Assembly: GCA_946482595.1 (NCBI GenBank)
Contig: CAMLSD010000091.1
Span: 1-19,866, forward strand
DNA: 19,866 nucleotides
Reading direction: 5' to 3'
DNA from: an uncultured Comamonadaceae bacterium
Lineage (GTDB): Bacteria > Pseudomonadota > Gammaproteobacteria > Burkholderiales > Burkholderiaceae
The translations under genes and the position numbers were made by a program. How positions within the stretch are numbered: the stretch's first letter is position 1; each line of letters opens with the position of its first letter. The notes beneath the pieces were generated by a model. It ran no database searches, was not told the DNA's origin, and saw only the letters and a list, made by a program, of their open reading frames with translations. This document shows, one piece after another, positions 1-7,487 of the stretch.

Positions 1-55
1 GAATACCGGCCTGTCACGCCGGGGGTCGCGGGTTCGAGTCCCGTCCACTCCGCCA
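1..55 (+). tRNA. tRNA-Asp (GTC), 3' portion
   Basis: This is the 3' part of a tRNA gene; its 5' end lies before the window. The anticodon arm is visible as stem 6-10 paired with 18-22 around a seven-base loop, with anticodon GTC at 13-15, which reads Asp codons. The T-arm with GGTTCGAGTCC follows, and the gene ends with the acceptor strand and an encoded CCA at 53-55. The 3' end faces the secretion cluster, so it could be an island attachment site, although no integrase is seen in the window. Confidence 0.95.
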
Positions 56-63
56 CCATATTC

Positions 64-95
64 AACGGGTTGCCGCTACCGCGGCAACCCGTTTT
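64..95 (+). terminator. Rho-independent terminator after tRNA-Asp
   Basis: A perfect 13-bp stem (64-76 paired with 81-93) with a TACC loop runs into TTTT. It lies 8 bases after the tRNA CCA end and so most likely ends the tRNA transcript. The sctQ-sctR transcript arrives from the other side and would meet the same hairpin, but that strand has no U-tract, so termination in that direction is less certain. Confidence 0.85.
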
Positions 96-130
96 GCTTT
101 GTGCCTGCGCGCGGTATGCGGACTTCGTCT

Positions 131-784
131 TCAACGGTAGGACAGCACCAGGCCGTGGATCAACCGGGTCCAGCCGTCAAGCACCACGAACAGGAGCAGC
201 TTGAAGGGCAGGGAGATGGTGGTCGGAGAGATCATCGACATGCCCAGCGCCAGCAGCACGGTGGCCACGATCAGGTCGACCACCACAAAAACCAGGTAGA
301 TGATGAAACCGATCTGGAAGGCGCGGGTGAGTTCGCTCAGGGTGAAACTCGGGACAAGCACCATGAAGTCGTCTGACGCCAGCGCCTGCGCGCGTTCCTT
401 GGGCCAGATGTTCTGGGCCGACTTCAGGAAGAACTGACGGTCACGCTCCTGGGTGTGCTTCTGCAGGAACTCCTTCACGGGTGCCTTGGCTGCATCGATG
501 ACCGCCACGATGTCCTTCAGGCCCTCGCCGGGCGCACCCAGGCTGCGGCCGCGCAGGCTGTCGCCCACCGCCATGCCGACCGGCGCCATGATGTAAATCG
601 ACAGCACGATGGCAATGCCGTTGAGCACCATGTTGGGCGGTGTCTGCTGCAGGCCCAGCGCCGTGCGAAGCAGGCCGAAGACGATCACCAGCTTGGTGTA
701 GCTCGTCACCATCAGCGCGACAAAGGGCGCCACACCGAACGCGACGATCAGCGCAACCAGGGTCAGGGGATCGGGCAGTCCCAT
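131..784 (-). CDS. sctR: SctR, T3SS export-gate protein (FliP/HrcR family)
   Basis: This is an inner-membrane export-gate component. In the family five SctR subunits assemble with SctS and SctT into a helical pore inside the basal body. The 217-aa length is normal. The N-terminal membrane region has the family pattern TSYTKLVIVFGLLRTALG followed by QQTPPNMVLNG. A hydrophilic middle (about residues 78-150) follows, and then a C-terminal membrane region with ELTRAFQIGF. The ATG lies six bases after the sctQ stop codon, so the two genes form one minus-strand operon. sctR is normally followed directly by sctS; here sctS sits in the opposite-strand operon after sctV. Identity is secure. The flagellar FliP alternative is excluded by the neighbouring secretin and SctJ lipoprotein. 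Confidence 0.96.
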   Translation of the reverse strand: MGLPDPLTLVALIVAFGVAPFVALMVTSYTKLVIVFGLLRTALGLQQTPPNMVLNGIAIVLSIYIMAPVGMAVGDSLRGRSLGAPGEGLKDIVAVIDAAKAPVKEFLQKHTQERDRQFFLKSAQNIWPKERAQALASDDFMVLVPSFTLSELTRAFQIGFIIYLVFVVVDLIVATVLLALGMSMISPTTISLPFKLLLFVVLDGWTRLIHGLVLSYR

Positions 785-790
785 GGTCCG

Positions 791-1090
791 TCAGAGTTCG
801 CTCGGCGCGAACTCGCTCACCCTTACGCCGAGCCGATCGCCCACGGCCACGAGGTGGCCGCGGCCCAGCACATTGCCGTGCGCCAGGATGCGCACCGTGC
901 TTCGGTTGAGCTCCTGCGGCAGCTCGAACACATGGCCGGCGCGTACGCCGCGCAGTTCGCCCAGGAGCACCGGCAGTTCGCCGACCTCGAAACGCAAGGT
1001 CACCTCCATCGCGTCGAGCCGGTCGAGCGGCAGGTTGCCGGCATGGCTTTCGTCGTCCGAGTCCAGGGGAGGGTGCAGGTTTGGGGTCAT
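791..1090 (-). CDS. Possible internally initiated SctQ-C (SpoA2 fragment)
   Basis: Within sctQ, in the same frame, an ATG at 1090 (Met259) is preceded by a perfect AAGGA (1098-1102) with seven bases between. The product would be 99 aa, with a short linker followed by the complete second SpoA domain. Internal translation of such a C-terminal fragment is established for Yersinia YscQ, Salmonella SpaO and Shigella Spa33. Use of this start here is inferred only from the ribosome-binding site and the domain boundary. Confidence 0.5.
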   Translation of the reverse strand: MTPNLHPPLDSDDESHAGNLPLDRLDAMEVTLRFEVGELPVLLGELRGVRAGHVFELPQELNRSTVRILAHGNVLGRGHLVAVGDRLGVRVSEFAPSEL

Positions 1091-1864
1091 GTCGGGGTCC
1101 TTGAGGGTCTGAACGGTGATGCGTGATCCTTCGGCAAGCGCCACGAGTTCCGGCCCGGTGCCCGCGCCGATGCTGGCGGTGACACGCAGGGCAGCCCCCG
1201 ACGAGTGCCAGGACTCGATGCCGATGATGTCGCCCGGGCTGATCGTGCGTACCTCGTGCAGGCGGATCTGTGTCCTGCCCACCATGAACGACAAGGGCAC
1301 CCGCAGGGCGTCGAAGGCATGGCGCGTGTGCACCGGCCCGAGCTTCAGCGCGGCCACCAACGTGGGCAGGACGGCGTGGTCCTCGAACTGGATGCATCCC
1401 GATCCATCGGGGTGGTTCGTCTCGCGTCTCAGCCGAAAGCACGCACCCTTCATGACGCTCCAGGCCGGCCCTTCGATCAACGCGTCTGGCGGGGTCCACT
1501 CGAACCGCTGTGCGCATGCGGCCTCCAGCCGGTCGATCCATGGCGCGAGCGCATCGGCCAGCAGGAGGTAGCGCAATTCGCGAGGCAATGCATGGGCCTG
1601 TCGGTCGGCCAGCAGGGTGGCCTGCGCGGCCAGGTCCAGGTGCAGGTAGCCCAGTTCACGGCCCAGGACAAACCGATAGCAGTACGACACCTCCGGGACA
1701 CGGGCCTCGAACTCCCAAAGCACTCGGTACACATGACCCTGCACGTGCAGGCTCAGCGGTGCCGCACGCGCGTAGAGGCGGTTGAGTGCACGCACCGTCG
1801 CGGCGTCCGCGCGGGGCAGCACACCGGCACTGGCAAGGTCGGTCGCGGCAGGGTGCGAGACCAC
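791..1864 (-). CDS. sctQ: SctQ, cytoplasmic sorting-platform protein (HrcQ, SpoA/FliN-like)
   Basis: SctQ is the main pod protein of the cytoplasmic sorting platform. It links SctK at the ring to SctL and the SctN ATPase, and helps load substrates. The protein has 357 aa. Its poorly conserved N-terminal half is followed by two SpoA-like domains, about residues 185-255 and 283-352. The second has the typical DAMEVTLRFEVGELPVLLGEL opening and ends in the GDRLGVRV strand. The start is GTG at 1864, preceded by AAGGA about nine bases upstream. The gene is undivided, unlike the split hrcQa/hrcQb of Pseudomonas syringae, but it has a convincing internal start at residue 259 (separate entry). It is divergent from sctV and lies six bases before sctR. 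Confidence 0.92.
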   Translation of the reverse strand: MVSHPAATDLASAGVLPRADAATVRALNRLYARAAPLSLHVQGHVYRVLWEFEARVPEVSYCYRFVLGRELGYLHLDLAAQATLLADRQAHALPRELRYLLLADALAPWIDRLEAACAQRFEWTPPDALIEGPAWSVMKGACFRLRRETNHPDGSGCIQFEDHAVLPTLVAALKLGPVHTRHAFDALRVPLSFMVGRTQIRLHEVRTISPGDIIGIESWHSSGAALRVTASIGAGTGPELVALAEGSRITVQTLKDPDMTPNLHPPLDSDDESHAGNLPLDRLDAMEVTLRFEVGELPVLLGELRGVRAGHVFELPQELNRSTVRILAHGNVLGRGHLVAVGDRLGVRVSEFAPSEL

Positions 1865-2093
1865 GTCTTCAGTCCTTCGGGGGTCGGTTCATCGGGAGGG
1901 GCTTCGCTTGCCCCGGCAACAGCAGCGCAGCGTATCCAAAGCCGCTGCTGCGGATGGATACGAGAACACGTAGAACCGCCGACGTGCACGGCCTGCACGG
2001 CCGGCAGCGGCGCTGCCTACGAACCCTCGGTGTTGTGGGCGTGCCGGCCCCAACCGTAGAGTTCAACGCACTGCGACCCTGCCCCCCACATCC
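1865..2093. promoter_or_regulatory. Divergent sctQ/sctV intergenic region with nested dyad
   Basis: These 229 bases separate two divergent operons and should hold both promoters. The clearest structure is a nested inverted repeat. CGTATCCA (1931-1938) pairs with TGGATACG (1955-1962), and inside it CCGC (1942-1945) pairs with GCGG (1950-1953). Further on are a tandem 9-bp repeat TGCACGGCC (1985-1993, 1994-2002) and a dyad GGCAGC-GGC-GCTGCC (2003-2017). I found no good sigma-70 promoter and no TTCG-N16-TTCG (hrpII/PIP) box. sctV has no obvious Shine-Dalgarno sequence before its ATG. Confidence 0.45.
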
Positions 2094-4157
2094 ATGACGG
2101 CCACGACACGCAACTTGCCCACCGGCACCAGGCTCGGCAGCCTGATGTCGGTGCTGCGTCGCCAGAACGACCTGCTGCTGGCTGCCCTGTTGGTGGCCAT
2201 CGTGGCGTTGTTCGTGCTGCCACTGCCCACGCAGATGCTGGACCTGCTCGTGGCCGCCAACCTGTCGATGAGCATGGTGCTGCTCATCGTGGCGATGTAT
2301 GTGCCCTCGGCCCTGTCGCTGTCGACCTTTCCGTCGCTGTTGCTGTTCACCACACTCTTTCGTCTGGCTCTCAACATCGCATCGACCAAGCTGATCCTGC
2401 TGCACGCCAATGCGGGGTCGATCATCGAGACTTTCGGGCGGCTCATCGTCGGCAACAACGTCGTGGTCGGTGCGGTGGTCTTCATGATCATCGCCATCGT
2501 GCAGTTCATCGTCATTGCCAAGGGCTCCGAGCGGGTGGCCGAGGTGGCTGCCCGCTTTGCACTGGACGCGATGCCCGGCAAGCAGATGAGCATCGACGCC
2601 GACGTGCGAGCCGGTGTGCTGTCGGCGGCCGACGCGCAGCAACGCCGTCAGCTGCTCGAGCAGGAGTGCCAGCTGCACGGCGCCATGGACGGCGCGATGA
2701 AGTTCGTCAAGGGCGATGCGATCGCAGGCATCGTGATCGCGATCGTGAACATCCTCGCAGGCATCGCCATCGGCACGATGATGCTCGACATGGCCGTGGG
2801 CGACGCCCTGCAACGCTATGCGGTGCTCACGATCGGGGACGGCATGGTGTCGCAGATCCCGTCGCTGCTGGTGTCGATCGCGGCCGGCGTGGTCATCACG
2901 CGAGTGGGGGGCGAAGGCGGGGCGGACGCGCAGCTGGCCGCGCAGATCGGCCGTCAGATCGTTGCCCACCCGCGTGCGCTGGTGGTCGCAGGCCTGGCCA
3001 TGTGCAGCTTTCTCGTGGTGCCGGGCTTTCCGAAGTGGGCCTTCGGCTCGCTCGCCGTGGGCATCGTGGTGGTCGGGCTGGTGGTGCGCAAGCGCAGGTT
3101 GCGCCAGCGAACACCCGCGTGGATCTCTCACCGCGATGACGCGCCGGCTGCGCAGGCGGATGACGCGGTGGCGGCACCGCTTGCGGTGAGACTGTCGCCC
3201 GCGCTGCGCGGCTGGCTGGATCGTCATGAGCTCGATCGCTGCATGTCGCGCATCCGCACGGAGCTTGAGCGGGACCTCGGGCCGGTGTTTCCCAGGCTGC
3301 ACGTCGGTCACGCCGCCGGGGCCCCGGCGATGGGCTATCAGATCCTGGTGCAGGATGTGCCCGTGGCCCAGGCCGTGCTGCAGCCCGGGCGGGTGATGAT
3401 CGACCCCGCCACACCGGCCACGCCGCCCCCAGGCGCCGATGTGGCGGAACCCTTTGGTCCGTTTCATCGCGTCGTGTGGGTGGATCACCCGAGTGCCGAT
3501 CTTCTGGTGCTGCCGTGCGAGGAAGTGATCGCGCGGCATGCGCAGCACACGGTGAAGCGCCATGTGCAACAGCTCATCGGCCTGCAGGAGGTGCACCGCC
3601 TGCTGCATTCGGTGCAACGTGATGCGCCGGATCTGGCGGCCGAGGTGTCGCGTGTGGTGCCGGTCCAGCGCATGGCCGAGGTGCTGCGCCGGCTGCTGCA
3701 GGAGGGCATCCCGGTGCGCAATCTGCACCAGATCTGCGAGAGCCTGGTCAACTGGGCTCCCCGCGAGCAGGACAACATCGCGCTGACCGAGCTGGTGCGT
3801 GTGGACATGGGGCGCTACATCACGAGCCGGCATGTGGGTGTGGACCGTCGCATCAACGCGATCCTGTTCGAGTCGACCCTGCTCGAACGCGTGAATGCGG
3901 CGATCGAGCGTTCAGCGCGGGGCAACCTGCTGCTGCTCAGCCCGGCGGTCACGCAGGAGATCCGCGACCAGGTGCGTCGCATCCTGGACACCACGGACCT
4001 GCGCGTGGTGGCCATCGCCTCCACCGATGTGCGTCGCTACATGAAGACCATGCTCGAGCCGGTGGCGCCCGATCTGCCGGTGCTGTCTTATCAGGAGGTG
4101 GACGATGACGTCGCGCTGCAGCCCGTGGGCTGGATCACCAATCCGAAGGCGGCATGA
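2094..4157 (+). CDS. sctV: SctV, major export apparatus protein (FHIPEP/HrcV family)
   Basis: This is the large inner-membrane export-gate protein. In the family it forms a nonameric ring whose cytoplasmic domain receives chaperone-substrate complexes. The 687 aa match the usual length. About eight hydrophobic segments fill roughly residues 20-340. Between them lie the conserved TLFRLALNIASTKLIL loop and the RFALDAMPGKQMSIDAD signature near residues 154-170. The C-terminal cytoplasmic part contains VDPATPATP-like and VHRLLHSVQRDAPDL segments typical of T3SS members. The ATG at 2094 lacks a visible Shine-Dalgarno sequence. Met18 (2145), directly before the SVLRRQNDLLLA membrane start, is an alternative. 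sctS follows after three bases. Confidence 0.96.
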   Translation: MTATTRNLPTGTRLGSLMSVLRRQNDLLLAALLVAIVALFVLPLPTQMLDLLVAANLSMSMVLLIVAMYVPSALSLSTFPSLLLFTTLFRLALNIASTKLILLHANAGSIIETFGRLIVGNNVVVGAVVFMIIAIVQFIVIAKGSERVAEVAARFALDAMPGKQMSIDADVRAGVLSAADAQQRRQLLEQECQLHGAMDGAMKFVKGDAIAGIVIAIVNILAGIAIGTMMLDMAVGDALQRYAVLTIGDGMVSQIPSLLVSIAAGVVITRVGGEGGADAQLAAQIGRQIVAHPRALVVAGLAMCSFLVVPGFPKWAFGSLAVGIVVVGLVVRKRRLRQRTPAWISHRDDAPAAQADDAVAAPLAVRLSPALRGWLDRHELDRCMSRIRTELERDLGPVFPRLHVGHAAGAPAMGYQILVQDVPVAQAVLQPGRVMIDPATPATPPPGADVAEPFGPFHRVVWVDHPSADLLVLPCEEVIARHAQHTVKRHVQQLIGLQEVHRLLHSVQRDAPDLAAEVSRVVPVQRMAEVLRRLLQEGIPVRNLHQICESLVNWAPREQDNIALTELVRVDMGRYITSRHVGVDRRINAILFESTLLERVNAAIERSARGNLLLLSPAVTQEIRDQVRRILDTTDLRVVAIASTDVRRYMKTMLEPVAPDLPVLSYQEVDDDVALQPVGWITNPKAA

Positions 4158-4160
4158 ACC

Positions 4161-4427
4161 ATGACACCCCTGAACATCCTGGACATCACCCGGGAAGGCC
4201 TGCTGGTGGTCTTGTGGGTCTCCCTGCCGGTGGTGGCCGTGGCAACCCTCACGGCGCTCGTGGTGGCTGTCCTGCAGGCCGTCACCCAGGTCCAGGACCA
4301 GAGCATCGGGCAGTCGATCCGGCTGATCGCCGTGATGGCCGCCGTGGTGATCTCCGCTGCATGGCTGAGCCGCCATGTCCTTCGTTTTGCCGAGCGCGCC
4401 TTCCACACGCTGACCTTGCTGCCATGA
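4161..4427 (+). CDS. sctS: SctS, T3SS export-gate protein (FliQ/HrcS family)
   Basis: This small export-gate protein, in the family about four copies, forms a helical hairpin extending the SctR-SctT pore. At 88 aa with two hydrophobic segments (about residues 14-40 and 52-72) it has the standard size. The loop TQVQDQSIGQSIRLIAV matches the family's QxQDQT...K/RLIAV motif. It starts three bases after the sctV stop, with AAGGCGG upstream, and its TGA (4425-4427) overlaps the first sctC ATG (4424). Its place between sctV and the secretin gene, away from sctR, is atypical. Confidence 0.95.
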   Translation: MTPLNILDITREGLLVVLWVSLPVVAVATLTALVVAVLQAVTQVQDQSIGQSIRLIAVMAAVVISAAWLSRHVLRFAERAFHTLTLLP

Positions 4428-4447
4428 CTGCTGCCATGACTGCTGCC
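4424..4447 (+). repeat. 12-bp tandem duplication carrying two sctC start codons
   Basis: ATGACTGCTGCC occurs twice in a row (4424-4435 and 4436-4447). The first copy contains the sctS stop and a possible sctC start. The second gives another in-frame ATG four codons later. The 12-base unit keeps the reading frame and adds MTAA to the SctC signal-peptide N-terminus. Confidence 0.9.
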
Positions 4448-6148
4448 GTATCGCACTGGATGCGCCGTTGGGCCGGCGCCTTGCTGTGCCTGGCGATGGC
4501 CCTGTCATGGCAGGCGTCGCACGCGGCCGAACTGAAATGGCGCAGTCGCGCCTTCCAGATCGTCGCGAGCGACAAGTCGCTGCCGGACTTCCTGCGCGAA
4601 CTCGGTGCGTCGCAGGGAACGACCACCGTGGTCGATCCGAAGGTCGCCGGCGTGATCAGCGGCAAGTTCTCGGGCGCGGCGCGCACCATCCTCGACAGTG
4701 TGTGCGCGACCTACGGCTTGACGTGGTACTACGACGGTTCCTTCCTCTACATCGACCTGGCCAGCGACGCACGCAGTGAGGTGCTTTCGATCTCCGCCGG
4801 TGCGGCCGAACGCATCGCCCAGACGATCGTCGCGCTGAAGATCTCGGACAACCGCTATCCACTTTCGATCAGCGAGAACGAGGGCAGCGTGTTCGTGTCC
4901 GGGCCGAAGCGCTACGTCGAGATGGTGCGGCAGGCGGTGAAGCTCGCAGACCAGCGTGCGTCGATGGCCGACTACTCGGAGATCCGGCTCTTTCCGCTGA
5001 AGTACGCATGGGCAGCGGACTTCCGCATCAACCGACAGGGCCGCGACACGGTGATTCCCGGTGTCGTATCGGTCTTGCGCAGCCTCTATGGGCGCGGCGG
5101 CCACCAGGCCGGTGGCGGCGGAGCCGGCGTGGATGCGCCGTTCCGTGTCGGGCCGTCACGGCAGATCCAGCTGCGCAGTGGCGAATCGGTCAGTGCGCCC
5201 AAGGTGGAGATGCCCATGATCGGCGCTGCGCCAGTCGACGGCGGCGCGGTCAGCTTCAGCGGCCGCGATACCTTGCCGCAGTTCCACGCCGACACGCGCA
5301 TGAATGCCGTGCTCGTTCGCGACACCCCCGAGCGCATGGCGCAGTACGCGCGTGTGATCGAGTCGATGGATGTGCGCCCCCGGCTGATCGAGATCGAGGT
5401 GACGATCATGGACATCAGCAGCGACACCCTCGACAGCCTCGGGGTCGACTGGCGCCTGCATGGGCGGCACGGCGATGTGCAGGTCGGACGCGGCAGCGGA
5501 GCGCCATTGACCTGGAACAACGGCACCACGGAAACCGGGCAGACGGGGGCCGTCCCGCCGGTCGGGGGCGTGTTCTCGGCGGCCATCGGCAACGACGTGC
5601 GCAACTACCTGCTCGCGCGGGTGAGCGCACTGTCACAGACCGGCCAGGCCAACTTCGTGGCGCGGCCCAAGGTGATGACGCTGGACAACAGCGAAGCGGT
5701 GCTGGAGAACTTGCATGAGATCTACGTGCGTGTGGACGGCTTCCAGGACGCGGCGCTGTTCAGCATCACGGCCGGGACGGCCGTGCGCGTCACGCCGCTC
5801 ATCGTCGACGAAAGCGCGAGCCGCAGCGTCATGTTGTCGATCGACATCGAGGACGGTGACCTGAACCAGGCGACCGTGGACCGCATTCCGATCGTGCGTC
5901 GCCGCACCGTCAATACCCAGGCGCTGGTGAGCGAAGGCACGAGCCTGCTGATCGCCGGCTACAGCTCGGAGGAAACACGCAATGCCGTGACCGGTGTGCC
6001 GCTGCTGTCAGACGTGCCGGTGCTGGGCAAGTTGTTCCAGTACACCGAGAAGAAGGCCGTGAACCTCGAGCGCTTCTACCTGTTGACCCCACGCATGGTG
6101 GTGCCCGGTACACAGGCCGATGCCCCCGTGCAGGAGCACCGACCGTGA
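4424..6148 (+). CDS. sctC: SctC, outer-membrane secretin (HrcC family)
   Basis: SctC forms the outer-membrane ring through which the needle or pilus leaves. From the first ATG it has 574 aa. There is a signal peptide (MRRWAGALLCLAMALSW core, likely cleavage at ASHA-A near residue 34), then N-terminal ring domains (about residues 38-330). A Gly-rich insertion lies near residues 224-236. The C-terminal secretin domain carries a VPLLSDVPVLGKLF signature at about 525-538. Three starts are in frame: 4424 (overlapping the sctS stop), 4436 (second repeat copy) and 4460. All keep the signal peptide. The gene end overlaps the sctD GTG by four bases. The open frame reaches further upstream across sctS, but that extension has no secretin similarity. 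Confidence 0.95.
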   Translation: MTAAMTAAVSHWMRRWAGALLCLAMALSWQASHAAELKWRSRAFQIVASDKSLPDFLRELGASQGTTTVVDPKVAGVISGKFSGAARTILDSVCATYGLTWYYDGSFLYIDLASDARSEVLSISAGAAERIAQTIVALKISDNRYPLSISENEGSVFVSGPKRYVEMVRQAVKLADQRASMADYSEIRLFPLKYAWAADFRINRQGRDTVIPGVVSVLRSLYGRGGHQAGGGGAGVDAPFRVGPSRQIQLRSGESVSAPKVEMPMIGAAPVDGGAVSFSGRDTLPQFHADTRMNAVLVRDTPERMAQYARVIESMDVRPRLIEIEVTIMDISSDTLDSLGVDWRLHGRHGDVQVGRGSGAPLTWNNGTTETGQTGAVPPVGGVFSAAIGNDVRNYLLARVSALSQTGQANFVARPKVMTLDNSEAVLENLHEIYVRVDGFQDAALFSITAGTAVRVTPLIVDESASRSVMLSIDIEDGDLNQATVDRIPIVRRRTVNTQALVSEGTSLLIAGYSSEETRNAVTGVPLLSDVPVLGKLFQYTEKKAVNLERFYLLTPRMVVPGTQADAPVQEHRP

Positions 6149-7311
6149 ACGCCATGCCAGACCCGACCGGCGGACCGGCCGCCCTCACACATGGCGCCGC
6201 TCCCCAGGCAGGCTGGTGCCTGCGCTTCCTGAGTGGTGCCCTGCGCGGGCGCACCATGCTGCTGCGTCCGGGCGCCAATGTCGTGGGCTCGGCGGGCGAG
6301 TGTGAGGTGATGCTGCCCGGTGGCAATGTGCAGCCACGCCACCTGGTCATCACCGTGGGTGAACTGGTGGTGTCGATGCAGCGTGTCGGCACGGCCGTGG
6401 CCCGAGTCAATGGTGAAGAGGTTCATCCCCAGCGACGCAGCGTCGTCGCGGGAGACGTGATCGGTCTGGGCGACATCGAGGTCCAGCTGGACCGCAGCTA
6501 CCCGGCCAGTGCCGAGGGTGATCGCATGTTCGCCACAGGGACCGATACGCCTCCCGCAGCGGGTGCGACCGTCGCCGCGCGTGTGCCGGACGGGCCGCGG
6601 CGCCACCGCGTGGCTGCCGCAACGCTGGCCGGGCTGGCCCTGCTGGGTTTCATGGCGCTGGCCTGGCACGAGGCGCGCCCGTCCGGTGGTCCGGCCGGTG
6701 CAGCCGCGGTGACGCTGGATGCGGTCGAACGTGCGCTCGATGGTTACGCCGAAGTCGAGGTGGTGGCCGGCGCTGGCGGGCAGTTCACGTTGAGGGGGTA
6801 TGTCGAATCGCCGGCGCGCAAGGCGGCCCTTCAGGATGCGATGCGCCCCTTCGGCCCGGCCGTGGTGGTGAACGTGCACGCCACGCAGGACATGGTCGAG
6901 CAGGCACGGCGCTTCATCGGCGACCCGGGCGTGAGTGTCGGTTATGCGGGAAAGGGGCGCCTGGTGGTCTCGGGAACGGTCGATGACGAGGCCGTGCGAC
7001 TGAAGATCCGGCGCTTGAGCGAAGACCTGCATCCCACCGTCCTGGTGACCGACCGGGTGCAGTACCAGGAAAAGCGCAAGCCGGCTGCCGACGAGACCAG
7101 CGCCCAGTGGGCCGCGTGGCAGAAGATCCTGCCCGCACGCATGGTGGGCATCACCGATGACGGCAATGGCCTGCGGCACATCCAGCTGTCCAACGGCAGT
7201 CGTTACTACGAAGGCTCGGTGCTGCGTTCCGGTGCGGAACTCAAGAGAATCGATGCAGACAGTCTGGTCCTCAGCGGAGGCAACGAAGCAGCGGACACGT
7301 CCCCCGATTGA
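6145..7311 (+). CDS. sctD: SctD, inner-membrane ring protein with FHA domain (HrpD5/YscD-like)
   Basis: SctD forms the outer of the two inner-membrane rings and connects the periplasmic basal body to the cytoplasmic sorting platform. The 388-aa protein has the family layout. A cytoplasmic forkhead-associated-like domain (about residues 23-117) is followed by one transmembrane helix (about 155-174). The periplasmic part has ring-building/BON-like modules, including FTLRGYVESPARKAALQDAM and LVVSGTVDDEAVRLKIRRL. The start is GTG at 6145, overlapping the sctC TGA; ATG at 6154 is an in-frame alternative. It ends the sctV-S-C-D unit, with 176 bases before the next gene. Confidence 0.9.
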   Translation: MNAMPDPTGGPAALTHGAAPQAGWCLRFLSGALRGRTMLLRPGANVVGSAGECEVMLPGGNVQPRHLVITVGELVVSMQRVGTAVARVNGEEVHPQRRSVVAGDVIGLGDIEVQLDRSYPASAEGDRMFATGTDTPPAAGATVAARVPDGPRRHRVAAATLAGLALLGFMALAWHEARPSGGPAGAAAVTLDAVERALDGYAEVEVVAGAGGQFTLRGYVESPARKAALQDAMRPFGPAVVVNVHATQDMVEQARRFIGDPGVSVGYAGKGRLVVSGTVDDEAVRLKIRRLSEDLHPTVLVTDRVQYQEKRKPAADETSAQWAAWQKILPARMVGITDDGNGLRHIQLSNGSRYYEGSVLRSGAELKRIDADSLVLSGGNEAADTSPD

Positions 7312-7487
7312 ATCTTCAGTCGCCCGTGTGTGAGCGCCCGCGCGGTCAGGCGCCGTGATGCAAGGCCGCCAGCACACAGACGACTTGCCCCGAATTTCGT
7401 GTGACGGCGGTTGCCGGCGCATGGAATGCCTCACCGCACAACGGTGGGTTCCTTGTCACTTCGAACGTCATAAGCAGGAGAAAACAC
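7312..7487 (+). promoter_or_regulatory. Leader region before the second sct operon
   Basis: These 176 bases are the only sizeable gap within the plus-strand sct genes, so a promoter for the downstream operon is plausible. I see small dyads CGAA-T-TTCG (7391-7399) and TTCGAA (7460-7465) but no convincing -35/-10 pair, HrpL box or PIP/hrpII box. AGGAG at 7476-7480 is the ribosome-binding site of the following small gene. Confidence 0.35.

Noticed and set aside
1865..2093. Plant-inducible-promoter (PIP/hrpII) box
   Set aside because: TTCG occurs at 1876 and 1903 but with a 23-base spacer, not 15-16. No proper pair was found here or in 7312-7487.
1869..3833. Long minus-strand open frame (654 codons) opposite sctV
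   Set aside because: It is antisense to a clear sctV gene, with a His/Arg/Gln-rich low-complexity translation and no family features. It is a GC-bias shadow.
4154..4423. N-terminal extension of the sctC frame through sctS
   Set aside because: The added 90 residues are the out-of-frame reading of sctS, rich in Gly/Pro/Arg. The secretin signal peptide begins after 4424.
6076..7434. Minus-strand open frame of 452 codons opposite sctD
   Set aside because: It is antisense to sctD, of compositionally biased sequence, and has no supporting context.
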